A DNA stretch of 64,000 nucleotides from Terrimonas sp. GTDB taxonomy: Bacteria > Bacteroidota > Bacteroidia > Chitinophagales > Chitinophagaceae. This document shows positions 43,226 to 51,541 of this stretch, piece after piece. Within the stretch, counting starts at the first letter, position 1. Each line of letters begins with the position of its first letter. Made by a program: the position numbers and the translations under genes. Location of the stretch: positions 62,001 through 126,000 of the forward strand of contig WGMO01000019.1 in NCBI GenBank assembly GCA_016125075.1, written 5' to 3'. The notes under the pieces are model-generated. The model was not told the DNA's origin. It was given only the letters and a program-made list of their open reading frames with translations, and searched no databases.

Positions 43226-43250
43226 ACAGGCAGGTCAAACACCTGCCTGT
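43226..43250. other. Perfect inverted repeat between ssb and gldE
   Basis: ACAGGCAGGT / ACCTGCCTGT (43226-43235, 43241-43250) with a 5-base loop CAAAC. There is no T-run on either side, so it is not a standard terminator. It may be a leader structure of gldE or an attenuator between ssb and gldE. Confidence 0.6.
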
Positions 43251-43292
43251 AATTATTTCATTTTACAAAAATATCATTTTGATCCGAAACCC

Positions 43293-43727
43293 CTAAAATG
43301 AATGATCCTGGTGACCGTCCGGCGGGGCATCCGAATCGCCCAAACCCTCTCCATGGCCATGTTCCCCTCCGGGATGTGCAGGGCCATCATTTCTTTTATC
43401 CAGCATAATCAGGTTATCGCCCACTACTTCGGTAGCAAATTTCCTGTTCCCGTCCTTATCATCCCAGCTTCTGGTCCTTAACCGGCCTTCTATATAGACA
43501 AGGCTACCCTTATGAAGGTATTTCTGCGCCAGTTCTGCCAATCCTCTCCATAGAACAACCGTGTGCCATTCCGTTTGTGATACCAGTTTTCCAGACCGGT
43601 CCTTGAATGTTTCTGTCGTTGCCAAAGGAAATTTTGCCACAGCAATATTGCCTTCCAGCACCTGTACATCAGGATCCTTCCCGAGATTTCCGATCAACAT
43701 TACCCTGTTTACGCCTCTCATACTCAT
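43293..43727 (-). CDS. ssb: Single-stranded DNA-binding protein
   Basis: Coats single-stranded DNA during replication and repair. 144 residues. The OB-fold (about 3-110) is normal: RGVNRVMLIGNLGKDPDVQV, QTEWHTVVLWRGLAELAQKYLHKGS and EGRLRTRSWDDKDGN. The tail is Gly/His-rich (GGEHGHGEGLGDSDAPP) and ends DGHQDHSF. The usual protein-recruiting tip is D-D-x-P-F; here the acidic tip is only partly kept. Gene order mutY / ssb / gldE is typical for Bacteroidota. Confidence 0.94.
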   Translation of the reverse strand: MSMRGVNRVMLIGNLGKDPDVQVLEGNIAVAKFPLATTETFKDRSGKLVSQTEWHTVVLWRGLAELAQKYLHKGSLVYIEGRLRTRSWDDKDGNRKFATEVVGDNLIMLDKRNDGPAHPGGEHGHGEGLGDSDAPPDGHQDHSF

Positions 43728-43825
43728 AGATTTTTTAACGGTTCAGATTCATAAAGCCCTTTAAAATTAATTTTTTTTATCGGGAAATATGAAATTTACC
43801 GCCCGATTAACAAATTAAAAGACTT

Positions 43826-44905
43826 TCACATGAGATTCTCTGACAGGTAAACTGTGATGATTCTCGGAAATGCAAAACCGGAGAGTTTTTTCCCGGGCAC
43901 CAGCTGGCTACCGGCCGGTAACAAAGGTTTTTTATCCAGCTTCAGGCGCAGAAACCGGGCATAGATCCTTTGATGGGTGAGTTGTTGCACGTAGATATCA
44001 GAAAAAGTAATGAAACCATTACCCGTTTTTGCCGGTAATATTTCTTTTTGAACAGCCAGCTCTGCCACCTGCCGGCTATTCAGTTCCTGATCGGATTCAA
44101 GAAGTGGAAATTCATAGAGATGCTGCCAAATATCCTTTTCCTTCCGGGGAGCGATGATATATTTATCCCTGTAGGTAATGACGAGGTAATAAAATCTCCT
44201 TTCACGGATCCGTATTTTTTTTGATTTTACAGGAAAATCGTTTACCCGTTTTTCCTTATAGGCAAAACAATTTCTTTTAAAGGGACATTCCCCGCAGACA
44301 GGCGTCACCGGTTTACAGATGACAGCACCAAAATCCATGATGGCCTGGTTATAGGCCCCTGCTTTCTTTTTATCCAGTAACTGGTTGGCCAGCGCGGTAA
44401 AATATTTCTTTCCCTCTTGTGAGTCGACAGGAATATCGACCCCGAATATCCTTGATAAGACCCTGAAAACATTTCCATCCAATACTGCATAAGGCTGGTT
44501 ATACGCAAAGGAAGCAATAGCGGCAGCTGTATAGTTTCCCACACCTTTCAGTTGAATGATCTCCTCATATTGTTCCGGAAATTTTCCTTTCAATTCATTT
44601 GCGATATAGCGGGCCGTCAGGATCAGGTTTTTGCACCTTGAATAATACCCAAGACCTTCCCACATCTTATAGACTTCTTTCTCCGATGCAGTGGCAAGTT
44701 TTTTAACCGTGGGAAATGCTTTGGTGAACTTTTTATAATAATCCCAGCCCTGTTCAACCCTTGTTTGCTGCAGTATGATCTCACTCAACCAGATCTTATA
44801 GGGATCTTTTTCCCCTTTCCAGGGCATTTTCCGGGTATTTTTTTCCCTGTTCCATTTTAAAAGCCTGATGGAGAACAAATTAATAGAAGCTGGTTTTGTG
44901 TCCAT
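43826..44905 (-). CDS. mutY: A/G-specific adenine glycosylase
   Basis: Removes adenine opposite 8-oxoguanine. 359 residues from the ATG at 44905 (MDTKPASINL); the frame opens 25 codons earlier but that part is not protein-like. Motifs: catalytic Glu42 in WLSEIILQQTRVEQ, helix-hairpin-helix LKGVGNYTAAAIASFAY, catalytic Asp in AVLDGNVFRV, [4Fe-4S] ligands C-x6-C-x2-C-x5-C in CKPVTPVCGECPFKRNC, and a C-terminal NUDIX-like domain (about 225-355). First gene of the minus-strand run that continues to ssb and gldE; HU is divergent. Confidence 0.95.
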   Translation of the reverse strand: MDTKPASINLFSIRLLKWNREKNTRKMPWKGEKDPYKIWLSEIILQQTRVEQGWDYYKKFTKAFPTVKKLATASEKEVYKMWEGLGYYSRCKNLILTARYIANELKGKFPEQYEEIIQLKGVGNYTAAAIASFAYNQPYAVLDGNVFRVLSRIFGVDIPVDSQEGKKYFTALANQLLDKKKAGAYNQAIMDFGAVICKPVTPVCGECPFKRNCFAYKEKRVNDFPVKSKKIRIRERRFYYLVITYRDKYIIAPRKEKDIWQHLYEFPLLESDQELNSRQVAELAVQKEILPAKTGNGFITFSDIYVQQLTHQRIYARFLRLKLDKKPLLPAGSQLVPGKKLSGFAFPRIITVYLSENLM

Positions 44906-45046
44906 GTTTTTTGCTGAAAAAGCAATATTAAACCGGGTGATCTGAAGTACCAAAACGGGGCAGAATAAAAAAAAGTTCATATCCTATTGACTATCATAGA
45001 ATTTTGTCATATATTGTAAAAAAATAAACTGCTAAATCATTAAACA

Positions 45047-45376
45047 ATGAGAAAAGCTGATTTGGTAAACCACATCTCGGAAAAAACCGGAATTCCTAAA
45101 GTAGATGTATTAGTTACTCTTGAAACCATGTTTAAAGAGATAAAAGATTCACTCTCAAAGGGTGAGAATATTTATATCCGGGGCTTTGGTAGCTTTATTA
45201 CCAAGAAAAGAGCCGCCAAGATCGGCCGTAACATTAAAAAGAATATTGCTGTTCATATCCCTGAACATTATATTCCGGCTTTCAAACCTGCAAAAGAGTT
45301 TGTAGCTGAGGTGAAAAAAATCACCAATCTGCCCGAAAATTCAGACTCAGACAGAGACGAATTAAATAACAATTAA
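45047..45376 (+). CDS. HU/IHF-family DNA-binding protein
   Basis: Nucleoid protein that bends DNA. 109 residues: the HU fold covers about 1-92 with KGENIYIRGFGSFITKKRAA and the beta-arm/end region HYIPAFKPAKEF, then an acidic tail (NSDSDRDELNNN). The IHF-like motif and the Pro in the arm region are visible. Divergent from mutY. A likely hairpin terminator follows at 45394-45420. Confidence 0.93.
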   Translation: MRKADLVNHISEKTGIPKVDVLVTLETMFKEIKDSLSKGENIYIRGFGSFITKKRAAKIGRNIKKNIAVHIPEHYIPAFKPAKEFVAEVKKITNLPENSDSDRDELNNN

Positions 45377-45393
45377 GTATAATATTCAATAGG

Positions 45394-45425
45394 GCCTTTT
45401 GGATAGTTTCAAAAGGCTTTATTAA
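45394..45425 (+). terminator. Probable terminator of the HU gene
   Basis: GCCTTTTG (45394-45401) / CAAAAGGC (45410-45417), 8-base loop, followed by TTTATTAA. The T-run is broken, so confidence is moderate. Confidence 0.6.
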
Positions 45426-45489
45426 TATTTTTCATATTTCCGTTTCCTTTGCAAGGTTATGGTAACTTTGTTATGAAATTGAATGAAAA

Positions 45490-46335
45490 TTGAAGAAAAA
45501 TCAGTGGATTACAGCCGGGGGTGGTATTGTTTTGGTTATTGCACTATTCCTGTTCAGGGATGAGATTCCTCCAAAAAAAGCTATTGATAATCAACAGGCA
45601 GCAAATGATGACCTTAGTACAGAACAAGTACTGGAAGCGGCCAGATCCAGCCTTTCGCCCGGGCAATTAAGCCAATTATTGTTACTCGAAAATTCACTTA
45701 AAAGGGGCGATATCCAGGGCCAAAAGATTGATATTTATCATCAGTTATCCCATTTCTGGAGAGATTCGGTACGGGCTTTTGTTCCCTTTGCCTGGTATAC
45801 AGCAGAAGCAGCCCGGTTGGAAAATTCGGAAAAAAACCTCACCTTTGCCGCCCATTTGCTGTTAGATAGCGTAAGGGATGAAAGTGATGTCCGGCTCAGG
45901 AAATGGGAAGCCTTACAGGCAAAGGACCTGTTTGAAAGATCTTTGAAAATCAATCCGAACAATGATTCTTCAAAAGTGGGACTGGGGTCCTGTTATCTCT
46001 TTGGAGGCATTGCAGCCATGCCCATGGAAGGGATACGGCTGATCAGGGAAGTAGTAGAAAAAGACAGTACCAATATTTATGGTCAAATGATGCTGGGATA
46101 TGGATCCCTGATTTCAGGACAATATGAAAAAGCGGTTGACCGTTTTGAAAGGGTACTATCGGCAGATAAAGAGAATATGGAAGCCCTGCTGATGATCGTG
46201 AATATTGCAGACGAATACGAAAAAGAAGGAAAGAAGGAAAATGCGGCGGCCCTGTATACAAAACTGCTGCCCCTTGTGAAGAAAGAAGACTGGAAGGTCC
46301 AGCTTCAGCAACGGATTGATGAATTAAACAAATAA
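45490..46335 (+). CDS. TPR-repeat protein with one N-terminal membrane segment
   Basis: 281 residues. N-terminal transmembrane anchor (about 7-22, AGGGIVLVIALFLFR), then three to four TPR units: KDLFERSLKINPNNDSSKVG (about 150), GQMMLGYGSLISGQYEKAVD (about 200), KENMEALLMIVNIADEYEKE. It presumably faces the periplasm or cytoplasm as a scaffold; partner unknown. Start is a TTG at 45490, because a TGA stop is in frame just before it. An ATG at 45483 is in another frame. HU upstream and RNase G downstream is a common Bacteroidota order. Confidence 0.82.
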   Translation: MKKNQWITAGGGIVLVIALFLFRDEIPPKKAIDNQQAANDDLSTEQVLEAARSSLSPGQLSQLLLLENSLKRGDIQGQKIDIYHQLSHFWRDSVRAFVPFAWYTAEAARLENSEKNLTFAAHLLLDSVRDESDVRLRKWEALQAKDLFERSLKINPNNDSSKVGLGSCYLFGGIAAMPMEGIRLIREVVEKDSTNIYGQMMLGYGSLISGQYEKAVDRFERVLSADKENMEALLMIVNIADEYEKEGKKENAAALYTKLLPLVKKEDWKVQLQQRIDELNK

Positions 46336-46375
46336 CCCGACCTTATTTTATAAATTAATTATTAAATCATTTATT

Positions 46376-46471
46376 ATGCCTTGTGGTAAAAAAAGAAAGC
46401 GTCATAAAATTGCGACGCACAAAAGAAAGAAAAGACTGAGAAAGAACAGACATAAGAAAAAGAACAAGTAA
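46376..46471 (+). CDS. 31-residue, very basic peptide (ribosome-associated-protein-like)
   Basis: ATG CCT TGT GGT AAA AAA begins a 31-codon gene ending in TAA. Protein starts MPCGKKRKRHKIATHKRKKR and ends RKNRHKKKNK: 20 of 31 residues are Lys, Arg or His. I recall near-identical peptides in many Bacteroidota directly upstream of RNase G, and a small ribosomal protein bL38 was described from the Flavobacterium johnsoniae ribosome; I cannot confirm that this is that protein. Composition and conservation of place fit a ribosome or RNA-binding peptide. The coding start follows the TPR gene by 40 bp and a hairpin follows at 46493. Confidence 0.75.
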   Translation: MPCGKKRKRHKIATHKRKKRLRKNRHKKKNK

Positions 46472-46492
46472 GTTCTTTTTCAGCTAAGATAT

Positions 46493-46513
46493 TGCCCCGG
46501 TAGAACCGGGGCA
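46493..46513 (+). terminator. Strong GC hairpin after the basic peptide gene
   Basis: TGCCCCGGT / ACCGGGGCA (46493-46501, 46505-46513), 3-base loop, followed by GTTTCAG, not a clean T-run. It may end the TPR/peptide transcript or protect its 3' end. Confidence 0.55.
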
Positions 46514-46658
46514 GTTTCAGCTACTGATTGCTTTCTGTACGTGTGTTTTCCCGTCAATTTGCCCCAATAACCCTATCCTGATCCTTTGCCTTCGTACAGT
46601 TTGCCAGTAATCAGCCTTATCAGGAACAAGTTTGTATTTACACAATTAACGTTCTGTA

Positions 46659-48209
46659 GTGAACAAAGAACTTATCATTAATGCAGCGCCGCAGGGTGTA
46701 GAAATAGCGCTGCTGGAAGAAAAAAAGCTGGTAGAACTTCACAATGAAAGAAGTGATGCTAGTTTTGCCGTGGGCGACCTTTACCTGGGAAAAGTAAAGA
46801 AGCTCATTCCCGGTCTCAATGCCGCATTCGTTGATGTGGGATTTGAAAAAGACGCCTTCCTGCATTACACCGATTTAAGCCCCTATGCCAAATCTTTGCT
46901 GAAGTTTACCACGGCCTGTATCAATGATAAATCTGAAAACGGACTTGATTTTGGTAAATTCCAGGTGGAACCGGAAATTGTAAAAACAGGAAAGATCAAT
47001 GAGGTGCTGGGCGGAAAACCCCATGTGCTGGTACAGATCTTAAAAGAACCGATCGCGGCCAAAGGTCCCCGGCTCAGTTGTGAGATCTCGCTGCCGGGCA
47101 GGTTTATCGTCATTACCCCTTTTAACAATATCGTTGCTGTTTCCAGAAAAATACATTCTTCAGAAGAAAGGAAAAGACTGCAGAAAATCGTTGAGGCCAT
47201 CAAACCCAAAAACTTTGGTGTGATTGTCCGTACAGCCGCCGAAGGGAAGAATACTTCAGAATTACATGAGGACCTGTCCTCCCTCGTGGCCACCTGGGCA
47301 ACCATTCAGTCAAACCTGAAAGGAGCCACGGCACCCAGCAAGATCCTGAGCGAGCAAACCAAGACCCATAGTATGCTGAGGGACCTGCTGAATGAGAGTT
47401 TTAACAGGATCGTAATCAATGACAAGAACATCTTCAATGATACGAAATCCTATATCCAGCGCATTGCGCCGGAAAAACAGGATATCATTTCTTTCTACCA
47501 GAACGGCCAGCAGATATTTGATCATTTTGGTATCACCAAACAGGTGAAAGCCTCGTTTGGCAAAACGGTCAATCTGAATAGCGGCGCCTACCTGATCATT
47601 GAACACACCGAAGCCCTGCATGTGATCGATATCAACAGCGGCTATAAAAGCGTGGGCAATAACCAGGAACAAAATGCGCTGGAGACAAACCTTGAGGCAG
47701 CAGAAGAAATTGCCAGGCAGTTAAGGCTCCGTGATCTTGGCGGGATCATTGTCGCAGATTTTATCGATATGAAACTGCCGGAGAACAAACGAAGACTCAT
47801 GGAGGCGATGGAAGAATTCATGAAACCCGACAGGGCCAAGCATGCGGTTCTCCCCATCTCTAAATTCGGGCTGATGCAGATCACGCGGCAACGCATGAAA
47901 CCCGAAATGAATATCAATACACAGGAGGTTTGCCCCAGTTGTAACGGCACGGGTAAAATCACTTCCACCCTGATCCTGGAAGACGAAATAGAAAAGAACC
48001 TCAATTATCTTTTCACCCATCAGCATAACCATCTTACCCTGGTGGTGAGCCCTATCATGTATGCCTACCTGACGAAGGGCTGGATCTGGAGCAAGAAATC
48101 TGCCTGGAAAAGGCGGTTTAAGAAGTCTTTTAAAATGGTAGCCAATACAAACTACCATCTTACCGAATTTCATTTTTTTGACCGGAATGAAGAAGAGATC
48201 AAACTCTGA
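46659..48209 (+). CDS. rng: Ribonuclease G (RNase E/G family)
   Basis: Endoribonuclease for rRNA and mRNA processing. 516 residues, RNase G length (no RNase E scaffold tail). Domains: S1 (about 35-130; VGDLYLGKVKKLIPGLNAAF), 5' sensor region, DNase I-like catalytic domain with Asp in HVIDINSGYKS and IIVADFIDM, then the zinc-link EVCPSCNGTGK. Start is a GTG at 46659 (VNKELIINAA, read with Met); an in-frame TAA lies 12 bp upstream and no ATG fits. It follows the basic peptide gene. Confidence 0.95.
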   Translation: MNKELIINAAPQGVEIALLEEKKLVELHNERSDASFAVGDLYLGKVKKLIPGLNAAFVDVGFEKDAFLHYTDLSPYAKSLLKFTTACINDKSENGLDFGKFQVEPEIVKTGKINEVLGGKPHVLVQILKEPIAAKGPRLSCEISLPGRFIVITPFNNIVAVSRKIHSSEERKRLQKIVEAIKPKNFGVIVRTAAEGKNTSELHEDLSSLVATWATIQSNLKGATAPSKILSEQTKTHSMLRDLLNESFNRIVINDKNIFNDTKSYIQRIAPEKQDIISFYQNGQQIFDHFGITKQVKASFGKTVNLNSGAYLIIEHTEALHVIDINSGYKSVGNNQEQNALETNLEAAEEIARQLRLRDLGGIIVADFIDMKLPENKRRLMEAMEEFMKPDRAKHAVLPISKFGLMQITRQRMKPEMNINTQEVCPSCNGTGKITSTLILEDEIEKNLNYLFTHQHNHLTLVVSPIMYAYLTKGWIWSKKSAWKRRFKKSFKMVANTNYHLTEFHFFDRNEEEIKL

Positions 48210-48223
48210 ATCAGCCCCTTACT

Positions 48224-48916
48224 TTAATTCCTGTCACGGCTGCCCAGGTACAACAGGATATACTGTACAAGGTTGACCAACGCTGCCAATGCTGCCACCA
48301 GGTAGGTCATGGCTGCCCAGGTTAAGGCATCCTTTGCCTTGGGATACTCACCGGCACTGGTAACATTTGTCTGGTTCAACCATTGGAGCGCCCTCCTGCT
48401 GGCATCAAACTCAACGGGTAAGGTAATGAGTGAAAACAATACGGTCAGGGAAAGGAGGATGATCCCCACCAATAACAGAAAATTATTACCCGAAAAAGCC
48501 ATGATAACACCGATCAGCAGCACTATATTGATGATCCCGGAACTGAACTGAACAATGGGTACCAGGCGGCTACGCATCATCAACCAGCTATAGGCCCGGG
48601 CGTGCTGCACAGCATGCCCGCACTCGTGAGCAGCCACTGCTGCGGCGGCAATACTGCTGCTGCCGTACACTTCAGGGCTCAGGTTGATGGTTTTATTGAT
48701 AGGATTATAATGATCACTCAAAAAACCCTGCACCGATGTTACCGTAACGTCTGTAATCCCGTTTTCCCTTAACATTTTTTCCGCCACCTGCCTGCCCGTT
48801 AGGCCATTTGAAAGCGGGATCTTGGCATACCGGCTAAACTTACCCTTTAATACCAGGGAGACGCCTACACTGATCAAAACAAAAACCAGGGAAACCAACA
48901 TAATACCAGGTGTCAT
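48224..48916 (-). CDS. Membrane zinc metallopeptidase (YugP/neutral zinc metallopeptidase family)
   Basis: 230 residues with a zinc motif AAHECGHAVQHA (H-E-x-x-H) near residue 95 and about four transmembrane segments (about 1-20, 125-143, 148-168, 208-228). This fits the YugP family of membrane-embedded zinc peptidases. Substrate unknown. The Gly-rich YGSSSIAAAAVAAHECGH is typical. Converges with rng (14 bp) and diverges from radA. Confidence 0.88.
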   Translation of the reverse strand: MTPGIMLVSLVFVLISVGVSLVLKGKFSRYAKIPLSNGLTGRQVAEKMLRENGITDVTVTSVQGFLSDHYNPINKTINLSPEVYGSSSIAAAAVAAHECGHAVQHARAYSWLMMRSRLVPIVQFSSGIINIVLLIGVIMAFSGNNFLLLVGIILLSLTVLFSLITLPVEFDASRRALQWLNQTNVTSAGEYPKAKDALTWAAMTYLVAALAALVNLVQYILLYLGSRDRN

Positions 48917-49194
48917 ATCGCAATTTTTTGTTTTTTAAAGATCAAATCTGAATCCAAAATTTGTTTCAGGAAGGCTTGTCATTCACCGCCTGAACAAACA
49001 GTCGTTTTGTCATCTACGAAAGTCTTCGTTTCGAGAAGAGAAAAAAATTTACCCGGGATTTATGAAAATAATAAATAAAATTTATTTAAATTATATATAA
49101 TTGATTATAAATAGTTTAAATAAGTATTTTCGATAAATCAATCCTGTTAAATACCCTGATTTTTACGCTAAAAGTTATCAACAGGAGGAAAAAT

Positions 49195-49290
49195 TAATTT
49201 TGTTATCTACCACAGATTTGTAACTTAGTACCAGAATTTAATGGGTTAGTAAGTAAAAGGGTCAATCGCAAGATTGGCCCTTTTTACTTT
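49195..49290 (+). ncRNA. Candidate small RNA, about 80 nt
   Basis: TAATTTTG (49195-49202) matches the -7 consensus and predicts a start near 49209. The transcript would end at the hairpin at 49251-49289 plus its T-run. No gene precedes this terminator on the + strand. A -33 box is not seen, and such -7 matches also arise by chance in AT-rich DNA. Confidence 0.35.
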
Positions 49291-49300
49291 TCACTTTTTT
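49251..49300 (+). terminator. Strong orphan hairpin with GCAA tetraloop
   Basis: Arms 49251-49267 and 49272-49289 form 17 base pairs (one G-U, one bulged T) closed by a GCAA tetraloop, a stable GNRA loop. A T-rich stretch follows, and a second 7-bp hairpin (49293-49310) stands behind it. The left arm also makes it usable on the minus strand. Confidence 0.8.
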
Positions 49301-49430
49301 TCAAAAAGTTGAATTTTATCGGGCCGGATTTTTTGTACCCCCACCGACCTCGTTTCCCCCCGCTTTTTTTCTTTTATAACATCGTTTATTTATTGGATTA
49401 ACATCGCGGTTGAAGATTTATCTTTAGATC

Positions 49431-50807
49431 ATGAGTAAGATCAGGTCTTCATTTTTTTGCCAAAACTGCGGATATGAAAGTGTAAAATGGGTTGGGCAAT
49501 GCCCGTCCTGCGGACAATGGAATACATTTATCGAGGAACAGGTCCAAAAAGAAAATAAAAAGACAGAAACCGGATGGAAAGAATACAAGTCGGGAAAGAG
49601 AACGAATAAAACAATTTCCATCATCGATATTGAAGGCACCGAAGAAAGGCGTTTTAAAACTGCTGACAATGAATTGAACCGTGTTCTTGGCGGAGGGATC
49701 GTTGCCGGCAGCCTGGTACTGATTGCCGGGGAACCGGGTATAGGGAAATCGACCCTTTTTCTGCAAAATGGTCTTGCCTTAAAAGAAATTACGACCCTCT
49801 ATGTTAGCGGGGAGGAAAGTGAACAACAAATAAAAATGAGGGCGGACCGGCTTCACCTTTCCAATGAAAAATTTTATTTGCTGACGGAGACCTCCACCCA
49901 GGTAATTTTCCAGGAGATAAAAAAACTAAAGCCGGATCTTGTCATTGTTGATTCCATTCAAACCCTGCATACTCCATTTATTGAATCTTCACCCGGAAGT
50001 GTTTCCCAGATACGGGAAAGTGCAGCAGAATTTCAACGGTTTGCCAAGGAAACGGATACACCTGTCTTTTTGATTGGACATATTACAAAGGACGGGAGCA
50101 TCGCCGGTCCAAAGATCCTCGAACACATGGTGGATACCGTGTTACAATTTGAGGGAGACCGGCATTATGCATACCGTATCATCAGGACACTGAAAAACAG
50201 GTTTGGCAGCACCGCCGAACTGGGCATCTATGAAATGACAGATGCCGGTATGAAAGCGGTTACCAATCCCAGTGAAATTCTGATCACGCAGAAAGAAGAC
50301 AGCCTGAGTGGAATTGCCATTGCAGCTACCATCGAAGGGCTTCGGCCGCTGCTGATAGAAGTGCAGGCACTGGTCACCCAGTCGGTGTATGGCACGCCCC
50401 AGCGAACTGTTAGTGGTTTTGATCTTCGCCGCTTACAATTATTATTAGCGGTCCTGGAAAAAAGAGGGGGGTTTCATTTTGGCATTAAGGATGTATTCCT
50501 CAATATCGCCGGTGGTATAAAAGTAGAAGACCCCTCCATTGACCTGGCTGTTCTATGCGCTCTTTTATCATCCTATGAAGATGTGGTATTGCCACAACAT
50601 ATCTGCTTTGCCGGTGAAATCGGATTAAGCGGAGAAATAAGGGCCGTCAACAGGATTGAACAAAGAATTGCCGAGGCGGAAAAACTTGGCTTTGAAAAAA
50701 TAATAGTATCCCGGTATAACCAAAAAGGGCTGGCCCGACAAAAATTCAATATTGAAGTAATAACAATGGGCAAGGTGGAGGAGGTTTACCAATATCTTTT
50801 TTCATGA
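49431..50807 (+). CDS. radA: DNA repair protein RadA
   Basis: RecA-like ATPase that helps branch migration in recombination. 458 residues. N-terminal zinc finger CQNCGYESVKWVGQCPSCG, Walker A AGEPGIGKST (about residue 100), KNRFGST motif, and a C-terminal Lon-like domain (about 290-458) with GIKVEDPSIDLAVLCALLSS. All blocks are present. It overlaps comF by 4 bp (ATGA). Confidence 0.96.
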   Translation: MSKIRSSFFCQNCGYESVKWVGQCPSCGQWNTFIEEQVQKENKKTETGWKEYKSGKRTNKTISIIDIEGTEERRFKTADNELNRVLGGGIVAGSLVLIAGEPGIGKSTLFLQNGLALKEITTLYVSGEESEQQIKMRADRLHLSNEKFYLLTETSTQVIFQEIKKLKPDLVIVDSIQTLHTPFIESSPGSVSQIRESAAEFQRFAKETDTPVFLIGHITKDGSIAGPKILEHMVDTVLQFEGDRHYAYRIIRTLKNRFGSTAELGIYEMTDAGMKAVTNPSEILITQKEDSLSGIAIAATIEGLRPLLIEVQALVTQSVYGTPQRTVSGFDLRRLQLLLAVLEKRGGFHFGIKDVFLNIAGGIKVEDPSIDLAVLCALLSSYEDVVLPQHICFAGEIGLSGEIRAVNRIEQRIAEAEKLGFEKIIVSRYNQKGLARQKFNIEVITMGKVEEVYQYLFS

Positions 50808-51508
50808 TGCAGGCATTAAAAACAATACAGGCATCGCTGTTACAATTGATATTTCCCCATGTCTGTTCCGGTTGCGGTAGCGACCTGCTGCCAACTGACA
50901 GTTCCATCTGTTTTCAATGCCTGGAAGCATTGCCGGAAACAAATTTTATTTTTCACGCCAATAACCCCGTTGAAAAGATTTTCTGGGGACGGCTGCCCCT
51001 GGTACAGGCTGCCGCCCAGTATTACTTTACAAAGGAATCGCTGATACAGCAATTGATGCATGAATTGAAATACAGGGGAAACAGGAACCTGGGCCTTCAA
51101 TTGGGAAGACTGATGGGACTGTCCCTGTTACAAACCAACCGTTTTAATGATATTGATGCACTGGTACCTTTACCCCTCTACCCTGCCCGTGAAAGAAAAA
51201 GGGGATATAACCAGGCTGCTCTTCTCTGCGAGGGTATTACAGCCGTTACCGGGATCCCCATACTGAACAATATTGTATCCAGGCCACAGCCCACCGTGAC
51301 GCAAACCCAAAAAACAAGGATAGAACGCTGGCAGAATATCGCCGGTAAATTCAGGTTGGATGATCCTGATTCCGCTTCGGGCAAACATTTACTGTTAATC
51401 GATGATGTGGTAACGACGGGCACCACGCTGGAAGCCTGCGGACAGGAACTCCTCAAGATCGGAAATGGCAGGCTGAGTATTGCCACGCTTTGCTATACCG
51501 CACATTAG
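50804..51508 (+). CDS. comF: ComF-family phosphoribosyltransferase-like protein
   Basis: 234 residues. Double zinc ribbon at the N-terminus (CSGCGSDLLPTDSSICFQC) and a PRTase fold with PRPP loop LLIDDVVTTGTTLEAC near residue 195. ComF/GntX proteins support DNA uptake in transformable bacteria; the biochemical step is unknown. Together with comEC (31711) it fits a DNA-uptake repertoire, but no pilus genes are in the window. It is translationally coupled to radA (4-bp overlap). Confidence 0.92.
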   Translation: MMQALKTIQASLLQLIFPHVCSGCGSDLLPTDSSICFQCLEALPETNFIFHANNPVEKIFWGRLPLVQAAAQYYFTKESLIQQLMHELKYRGNRNLGLQLGRLMGLSLLQTNRFNDIDALVPLPLYPARERKRGYNQAALLCEGITAVTGIPILNNIVSRPQPTVTQTQKTRIERWQNIAGKFRLDDPDSASGKHLLLIDDVVTTGTTLEACGQELLKIGNGRLSIATLCYTAH

Positions 51509-51541
51509 CGTTTGTCAGTTTGTTGAATTATTTTTGAACTT

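Larger units (their letters stand above)
48917..49430. other. Divergent intergenic region, 514 bp, with orphan hairpin
   Basis: Between the zinc peptidase (-) and radA (+), the longest non-coding stretch here. 49065-49135 is almost only A and T, with a 17-bp palindrome at 49072-49088. A possible -7 box is at 49195-49202 and a strong hairpin at 49251-49289. No open frame of convincing protein type. It may hold a small RNA or a long radA leader. Confidence 0.6.

Noticed and set aside
43199-43238. Longer gldE start inside the hairpin
   Set aside because: Would place the start codon in the inverted repeat and adds residues without membrane or family character. The TTG at 43199 stays possible.
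49065-49185. AT-rich stretch with a TTATCAACA (DnaA-box-like) match as replication origin
   Set aside because: Only one near-match to a DnaA box, no cluster, no dnaA or other origin genes nearby.
48917-49430. tRNA or other structured RNA of known class
   Set aside because: I see no T-loop (GGTTCGA type), CCA end or cloverleaf here or in the other gaps over 100 bp.
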